From Brachionus plicatilis (taxonomy: Eukaryota > Rotifera > Eurotatoria > Ploima > Brachionidae): a stretch of DNA of 64,000 bases. The notes below the pieces were generated by a model, which had not been told where the DNA came from, ran no database searches, and was given only the letters and a program-made list of their open reading frames with translations. The DNA is taken from NCBI GenBank assembly GCA_010279815.1, contig QEOQ01000191.1:922846-986845 (forward strand). The letters run 5' to 3'. The stretch's first letter is position 1. Every line of letters begins with the position of its first letter. This document shows, piece by piece, positions 58,201-64,000 of the stretch. The position numbers were made by a program, and so were the translations under genes.

Positions 58201-61200
58201 GAAGAATGAAAAGAAAAATGAAATATTTTAATGTAAAATAAATGATTTTAAAACAGAATGGAATAAATAGTTTTTAAATCTTTAAATTCTTTATAATATG
58301 CTAATTCAAAGTCTTAACATTCTAAAACAATGTTATGAACTTCCTAATAAAGGCTTCAATTTGATATCTAGTTTTTCTAAAATATAATATTTTCAGCGCC
58401 TCATAAAATTGACTGATTACCATGATCTCCGAAAGAAGTAAATCATCACCTGCTAAATAAAAAACAGAACACGAAAATAATTGACTCTAAAGCATTTTTT
58501 TTGTAAATTTTTGAAAGAGCTAAATGCAAATCGAAAATCATAGAGAAAAAATAAAAAAATAAATACAAATTTTACTTTAAAATCAAAATAAGCTTTTTGA
58601 ATAGTTTAAACAAATTCGAGTTATATCAGGTAGAAGTAAAAAAGAATAAAAAGAAGCAAAAATAGCTAATTCAACTTTATTTACAGAAATTGATTTTTGA
58701 ATCTTGAATTAGTGAAAAATTAGATAATATTTTTTTTACAAAAAAATTACATTCCTTTAAAGCTTTGAATTTAAATTTTTTAAAAAGATGCATTCCGTAT
58801 ATTCTTATGAAGATTAATTAAAATAAATATCAAGTAAATAAATGAGTTTTAATGACATCATAAAATGCTGAAGTATAAGTTTTTAGCCTTTCCTAAATTT
58901 TTTAAATCATTAATTTTCTTATAAGTAGTTTATTTCCTTATTTTTTTATTATTATTTTTTATAAATTGAATAAACATTCCTATCGGTATTCATTATCACT
59001 TAATATCTTAATAATAATTCTAATACAATGATAAGTATTATGGGGGTATATAGTCTTTTGTTCATTTATTGATACAAAAAAAATAATATGATAGAATAAT
59101 AATTAGCATTTTTTCTTACTTTTATTCGATCAACTACAAAAATAATTCCCGAAAAATAATGACTCTTTGTTTTATCATGAAATTTAATTCGATTAAATAT
59201 GTCATTGAGAAACCCTATTAACGAGTTGACAATTTTGATTATGTGGTCGACAGTTTTGTAAAATTTCTGCAAAGAAAATAAAATATTTTTTTGCATAAAT
59301 ATTAGCTTATATTTTTTATAGTCACATATTTTGTGAAATATAAAAATCCTAAAAAAACACAAAAAATAAACCAAGTGAAAATATTTGAAAAATAATATTT
59401 CATATAAATATTTCATATATTTCATATAATATAAATCTTATTTATTTGAAATTTTTAGCATAAATTTATTTTAAAACTCGATAGGGGTATTAACTTGTCA
59501 TTATTTGATTTTTTACACACCAAAAAAACCGTAATTATCAAAGACTGTCAAAACATGCTTAAAAATATATGCTCTAAAATATGCTTCAAAATTCTTTATA
59601 ATATGCTTTTGCCTTACCGTACTGTTGCCAAAAGTTGGTACTTCCAATATACTTTTAATGTGCCTTCATTGCTTTAAATGCTTTAAATATGCTAAATATG
59701 CATAAAAAGAGACAATTAATAATCTCAAGAAAATAAAAAGTCTGAACAAATTAAAAACAAGTCAAAGTATGACTTGGGCTTTATAATTTAAAAAAATAAT
59801 TTTTAAGCCCAAGTCATACTTTGACTTGTAGTCACTACATACTTTGACTTGTAGTGACTACAATAGAAGTAAAATTACAATTACAATTGTAGAAAAATAA
59901 TTATTTTTTCTCTTTTATTTATAAAAAAAATATTAGATTTTACATTTTGATCTTTAGATCTTGATCTCAAACTTCTATTTTTTATGTAAAATACATTTTT
60001 TAAAAAATCATGTTTCAATTTTTACATTGAAAAGTCAAAATATTCATAAAAATTTTTTAAATATTTAAAACAAGTCAAAGTCTTAACTTGCACTTGACTT
60101 GTGACTTTTATAAAAGTCTTGAAATAATATATATAAATTGAAGATCGATTTTAAAATCGATATATTTTAATAAATAAACAAAAATAAGTAAAAAAAAATT
60201 ATCAAATTATTGTATATTTTTAGAAAATTTAAGAAAATTTATCAAATTTTCATTTTATAAAGATATTTGCTTTAGAATTACGATCACTTATAAAAATACT
60301 CTTTTAGACGGTGTGGAAATAATAATTTGTATTTTAAAAATAATTTTTTTTTTTAAATCTTAGAATTAAAAAATTCATTAATTATTTTTTTAAATAAAAA
60401 CATTTTAATTGTTTCTTCAAAATAGATATAAATTGTATATCCTTTATGTTTTGAATAAATTTAATTTAAACACCGCGAACTCTTCTTTTCTTATTCAATG
60501 TTTCAAAAAATGAATTAAATGTTCTTTAAATGTTTTTTTTTGCTTTTAACATGCTATATTTATTTAAGATTATTTATATGCTTATTAAAACAAAATATTC
60601 CTCAGAACACAAAACATTCTCAAGAATATTTTGACAGTCTCTGGTAATTTTAAAAAAAATTAAAGTTAAAATCATTTAAAAAATTTTCTTCTTTCATAAA
60701 AGACTGATAAATTAATAAAATATAATTTTGCTTACTTTTTCACCTTCAGCATTGAAAATTGTTTGATAGAAATAAGGATCTACGTTTATTTTAAAATTAC
60801 AAACTTGGTTATCATTAGGAAATTTTCTTTTACGAACTTTTTCATTTGATGAAACGTCTCGACGCTTTAAAAAATTAAAAAAAAAATTAAATTAATTGAT
60901 TATTCAAGTCACATTTTACATACTCTAAAATATTTATTTGTTTTATACCAATTCACTCTTTTTGGATATAACAAAAATTTTTTGGCTAATACATCATTAA
61001 TAAAACTTGATTCCTTATATATAATGAGACCCGAGTAATTTAAGTCTAAAAAGCTTTTAGGCGACTCAATGTAAAAGTTTCCATCTTGTTTTGACCAAAT
61101 TGTTCCATAAAAACGATCATCTATTATCGTTCCTCTAACTAAAGAATCTAATGGGTCATTTTTTGAAATTCCCTCGAAATCATTGTCTTTTAAATGGGTT

Positions 61201-61556
61201 TTTGATATATCAGTTTCAGTATCAAAATCCACTGAATTGAATAAATTTTCCGTTTTAAAAAGCTCCAAACAAAAATTTCTTTAAAATTTAAAAATAAATT
61301 AAAATTAAAATCTGAAAAATAATTACTTATAAAATGCCGTAAAGTAAATTTGAATTTTATTGTTTTTCTGATAATTAATTTTATAATTTTTTACAAAATC
61401 ATATTCTTCGAGATGTTTAATTTTTGGTAAGCCGGCCGTAACTTTAAAAATTCCAATTAATTAGAATATTTTTTAAAAAATACAATTTTTGTTAAACAAA
61501 CCTATTGCTGCAATTAGAATAATTGTTAGACAAACCTCATTTAATATTTTAGACAT
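52275..61556 (-). CDS. ADAM10: ADAM10-like transmembrane metalloprotease (nine exons)
   Basis: Minus-strand exons 61502-61556, 61327-61441, 60924-61278, 60736-60864, 59120-59266, 56869-57418, 52754-53100, 52602-52701 and 52275-52555, all GT..AG with consistent phases, give 692 residues. ADAM10 sheds ectodomains of Notch and other receptors at the cell surface. Domains in order: signal peptide 1-18; propeptide, with TIIDDRFYGTIWSKQDGNFY; a furin-type RKRK site at 186-189; metalloprotease with HEVGHSFGALH at 378-388 (zinc histidines and catalytic Glu) and a later FLMS Met-turn. Next come a disintegrin domain (CGNGIVEPGEECDCGYFDEC), the ADAM10/17-type cysteine-rich segment ending GSKCLNDEGYCDKKKLC, a transmembrane helix at about 662-686 and a tail of only KKKNKF. 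The GYCD block and absence of an EGF module point to ADAM10, not ADAM17. The tail is much shorter than the roughly 55 residues in vertebrates. Introns 4, 5 and 6 are 1.5-3.8 kb and contain transposons. Confidence 0.95.
53575..54613 (+). mobile_element. 5'-truncated non-LTR retrotransposon in ADAM10 intron 6
   Basis: The plus-strand frame starts inside the RT domain with LSGVPQGSVLGPLLFIIFIN and includes FADDSKL, the catalytic FADD box. It continues through DLNLGKCKIMH into, after one frame change near 53860, LENTKSERDLGVILQDDLKW, SYVRPILEYGSTIWNP, VQRRATKLV, YEDRLKILGLTTLEDRRKRG and FTNRVVPTWNELPENVI. The stop is at 54540-54542, and 50 bp later it ends in a (TAA)n tail at 54590-54613. It is inserted antisense to the host gene. 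One frameshift and truncation make it inactive. It is close in sequence to the 10800-11310 copy but carries TAA instead of TAC tail units. Confidence 0.9.
55400..56545 (-). mobile_element. Second, more decayed non-LTR retrotransposon in ADAM10 intron 6
   Basis: On the minus strand, pieces of an RT can be followed in several frames: ALSPDFSKAFDRVSINKLIH (first catalytic Asp region), then MKRASWMCGRLTETFRYFD, PTFVRTHLEFASLVWN, KKIEEVQRRATDMV and SLKARLDTHV near the end. Stops and frame changes are frequent, so it is older than its neighbour at 53575. The 3' side ends in TACTACTACTCCTACTA-like sequence at about 55417-55430, again a trinucleotide tail. It lies in the same transcriptional orientation as the host gene. 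Confidence 0.82.
57722..58037. mobile_element. MULE-like MITE, family 3, third copy, in ADAM10 intron 5
   Basis: The left end has GAATTCAGTAAAAAATG and the right end TTCTTTTGTACTGAATTTCA. The interior has ATGATGCAACATTTACATCA and an inverse GATGCAACTTTGAATGTTGC, like the copy at 33569. It is longer than the hairpin copy at 50248-50466, so that one is probably an internally deleted form. The outermost bases are worn and no duplication could be fixed. Confidence 0.65.
59740..60125. repeat. GTCAAAGT-rich palindromic repeat in ADAM10 intron 4
   Basis: A perfect 25-bp inverted repeat (ACAAGTCAAAGTATGACTTG plus GGCTT at 59757-59781, inverse at 59805-59829) is followed directly by a perfect 11-bp hairpin TGTAGTCACTA / TAGTGACTACA (59827-59837 and 59852-59862). 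The right side at 60068-60120 has ACAAGTCAAAGTCTTAACTT and TTGTGACTTTTATAAAAGTC. The AAGTC vocabulary is that of hAT MITE family 1, and this is probably a rearranged relative. A block at 59895-59985 matches 14560-14650. Confidence 0.65.
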
Positions 61557-63596
61557 ATTGAAAGATTTAAAGCTTTTGTTTTAAGGACGAACAAAAAATA
61601 AATAATTTGTTTTAGTCTCAAAATCATTGTTTAAATCAGTTATACATATTTTTGTTATTAATTTTAATTTTTGAGTGATAAGATTATTTGTTTAAAATTT
61701 TTAATATAGCTTTCAATACAAATAATGATGCACAAAATAAATTTCTATTTTAGATTTCAAATCACGTCCAGTTTTTTTTAATTTAATAGCAAAAAAATTG
61801 AATATTATTAACACTCAAGGAATATGCATTTTCGTCAGCTTTGTTGAGTTATTATTTATCCATTTTTCTGACAAAATTAGAATTTTGAAAAAAAAAATTT
61901 AGACCAAAACAGATTTTAAATAGCAATATAAAACTGTAAATGAAATAAAAACTGATTATTTCTTGTCAATTAAATTTTGACTTCAAAGACTTGAAAATGA
62001 ATTTTTTTTCTGACTTTTGCTTAAGTCTGCTTAAAATTATTATTTATAATAAATAATTTTAAAATAAATTCGTTACTTTTGTTAACACTAAAGTTGTGGC
62101 CAGACTTAAGAGTATATGCATAAATTATTAAATATTTATCATTGTTTAATATTTGCAGGTCAGCAAAATATTTTGTTTTTAAATATTAAAAGTAAAATCT
62201 ATCAATCTTTATTGTTTATTTAAAAAAAAATTTTTTAAAAGAACGAAAATTAATTCAATAAAGTTCTTTTTGCTTTATTTGATATTCCTCTTTTACGGTT
62301 TTTTTTTGTTTTCTTCCTCTTTTAACTTTTGTTCTGAGTATCAGAAACTTGTTCTGTAAATGGAACAAGATTAACAACTTTTGTTTAAACTACGGAAGCT
62401 TGCAAAATCTGTGCGAATTCTGCAAAGTTGCACCCTATTTAAAAGTATAAAAAATAAAACGCACAAATTTTTCAGATTTCCGTCGAAGGTGAAACTTGTT
62501 TGTCCTTTACATAATAAGTTTTTGATATTTAGAACAAAAATTATAAATATTTTTTATTTTTGTGTTGGATGTTTGTATGAAATTAAACAATGCCCATGGG
62601 AGCAGCTCATTGGTAGATTAGGAAGAATTTTGGGAACAAGGCCTCTAATTTCAGCAGAGTACCAGAAGAACAGCGGTTCCAAACTGTTGCTAAACGTAAT
62701 CAATTTGAGCTGAAATCAATTATTAGCGTATTCATCAAAACAAAAAGTCGCGTAATGGTCCATGAAGTTCCTTAAAGACATGCCATACACAATACTTTGT
62801 AGATAAATTGTAAATCTCTCCTAGTAATATGAATTTTTTTTTGGCATTCCAAGTAGTCAAATTGCGGTGACCAAATGTTCCTTCTAACGTTCCAGGTAGT
62901 TATTGTGGCGGCCTAGTTACAGTCAAAGTCATTAAAATTTAAGTCAAGTCATAACTTTATGAATAAACCACCTGACCAAGTCAAGAATGAGACGAATGTT
63001 GAGAAATTCAAGGACAGTACGAAAAATACAAAACAGATATCCAAAACCCGATATCCAGAGATTATCATATCTGCTATAACTGGTTTCCAACTCCGCTAGC
63101 CAGTAGCTTGAAAATTATTTAATAATAATAATAATAATAATAATTTACTAAAAAGGTTAATGCTGTGTGAAAATTTGTTTGAATCTTGGGCAAAATTTAT
63201 TAATTAATAGCTTTTTAATCAATTATTGTAACATTTAAGTAATTTAACTTTAATCTTTTAACATTTAAAAGATTTTTTAAAAAATATTAAAATAAATTTT
63301 AAAATATTTAATTTTTATAAAATAAATAAATAAATTGTTAATCGGTCAATTTAATGGAAAAAACACGTAACGTTTTATCAATCTTTCATTTAAACAAAGA
63401 TTAAATCATAGAAACAAAAAACAAAAAACAAAAAAAAATCTAAAAAAAATAGATATTATAAAACTATAGAAATAAAATATGAAGTTTATAAAAATTTAAA
63501 TAAAAATATAATGCTAATGCATTTTATTTATAAAAAAAATCAAAATAAAAAAAATTTGAATAATTATCAAAAAAAGGGTTTTAATGGGTCGTTTAT
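61557..63596. other. Region between ADAM10 and the GPCR without a supported gene
   Basis: It should hold the ADAM10 promoter just above 61556. At 62380-62720 composition becomes coding-like and a 110-codon plus-strand frame exists. Its content (KFFRFPSKVKLVCPLH, then LIGRLGRILGTRPLIS) matches no family I know, and a neighbouring frame is equally plausible, so I do not call a gene. Family-1 MITE fragments occur near 62925-63000, and an (AAT)n-tailed fragment ends at 63142. Confidence 0.4.
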
Positions 63597-64000
63597 TTAT
63601 TTGAAACATTTTTTCATTAAAAAAATAATTAAACATTTTGAATTACAAATTAGAGTTTGGCGATAAAGTCTATTAAATGAGAAATAAATAAAAATTTTCA
63701 TATCAACTAATAAACAAAAACAAATCCGAAAAACAAAAATGAGCTCTATAGATTTCAAATCAAATAAGTAGGAGGAAGTGTAATAAATCGCCCATGGCAA
63801 ATTACCAATTACGAATAGACAAGACATTGATATGATCATTAAAGTAATGTTTTTGATAATCTTTGATTCATTTGGAACACATAATGACGAATTTCGTTTT
63901 TGATTGCACGACGTAGTCGATTTTTCCCTCGAAACATCGACTGTCGTCGGAAGTTGTTTTGAATTTAAATTCATTTTTAAATTCATTTTACAAAATAAAT
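63597..64000 (-). CDS. Rhodopsin-type GPCR, last exon (partial)
   Basis: The gene runs off the end of the window; the visible part is the C-terminal 130 or so residues. After a polar segment that would be the third intracellular loop (rich in Ser, Thr, Lys and Asn) comes KIIKNITLMIISMSCLFVIG with NLPWAIYY, the shape of transmembrane helix 6 with its conserved proline. Then ELIFVFRICFCLLVDMKIFI and YFSFNRLYRQTL represent helix 7 and the start of helix 8. In peptide-type receptors helix 7 has NP..Y or N(S)..NFFLY followed by F(N)..FR; here the segment DMKIFIYFSFNRLYRQTL keeps the F.N..YR.T end but lacks the Asn-Pro. The open frame continues upstream past the first visible ATG. The ligand class cannot be named. 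Confidence 0.75.
   Translation of the reverse strand, partial: LFCKMNLKMNLNSKQLPTTVDVSREKSTTSCNQKRNSSLCVPNESKIIKNITLMIISMSCLFVIGNLPWAIYYTSSYLFDLKSIELIFVFRICFCLLVDMKIFIYFSFNRLYRQTLICNSKCLIIFLMKKCFK

Noticed and set aside
62381..62713. 110-codon plus-strand frame
   Set aside because: Mixed texture, no family resemblance, and a neighbouring frame is equally open; reported only as part of a non-coding region.

Overview
The window is eukaryotic and animal. It is extremely AT-rich, its genes are split by mostly 50-60 bp introns with GT..AG ends, and the recognisable genes are metazoan: an ADAM10-type sheddase, the gamma-secretase subunit PEN-2, a CSRNP nuclear protein, dihydropyrimidinase, two UBE2D ubiquitin-conjugating enzymes and a rhodopsin-type receptor. 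Composition, short introns, an H-type-lectin-like gene and a KRBA2-type Ginger transposon fit a monogonont rotifer such as Brachionus. That assignment is an inference from general features.

Layout. 1-2.7 kb is transposon debris (pogo-type end, decayed Ty3/gypsy pol, a hAT MITE with an 8-bp target duplication). 3.36-5.20 kb, minus: dihydropyrimidinase. 7.4-8.5 kb, plus: a secreted Q/N-rich repeat protein with TATA box and poly(A) signal. 9.06-10.08 kb: a Mutator-like element with long inverted repeats and a 9-bp duplication. 10.8-11.3 kb: a truncated non-LTR retrotransposon. 12.4-13.3 kb: CSRNP gene. 14.88-16.72 kb: a Ginger-type transposon, followed by a hAT MITE. 19.1-19.4 kb: a small BAG1-like ubiquitin-fold protein. 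22.5-24.5 kb and 27.1-28.8 kb: decayed transposases. 25.6-26.2 kb, minus: an unknown lysine-rich protein. 29.2-29.6 kb: PEN-2. 31.4-32.1 and 38.5-39.2 kb, minus: two UBE2D genes, with inverted-repeat elements between them. 42.55-42.94 kb: second copy of the GC-rich hAT MITE. 45.65-46.52 and 48.29-49.39 kb: two large single-exon genes, the second ending in an H-type-lectin-like domain. 49.8-50.5 kb: two more MITEs. 52.3-61.6 kb, minus: a nine-exon ADAM10-like gene whose introns hold two non-LTR retrotransposons, a MITE and hairpin repeats. 63.6 kb to the end, minus: the last exon of a GPCR.

How the genes relate. ADAM10 and PEN-2 act in sequence in regulated intramembrane proteolysis (ectodomain shedding, then gamma-secretase cleavage, as for Notch). 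They lie about 23 kb apart on opposite strands and nothing shows co-regulation. The UBE2D genes are a duplication whose exons 2-3 and 5, and one intron, are nearly identical while exon 4 and the other introns have diverged, as expected from patchy gene conversion. Much of the rest is transposon-derived. Several elements could be delimited to the base through exact target-site duplications. I saw no prokaryotic operons, CRISPR arrays, rRNA or convincing tRNA genes.
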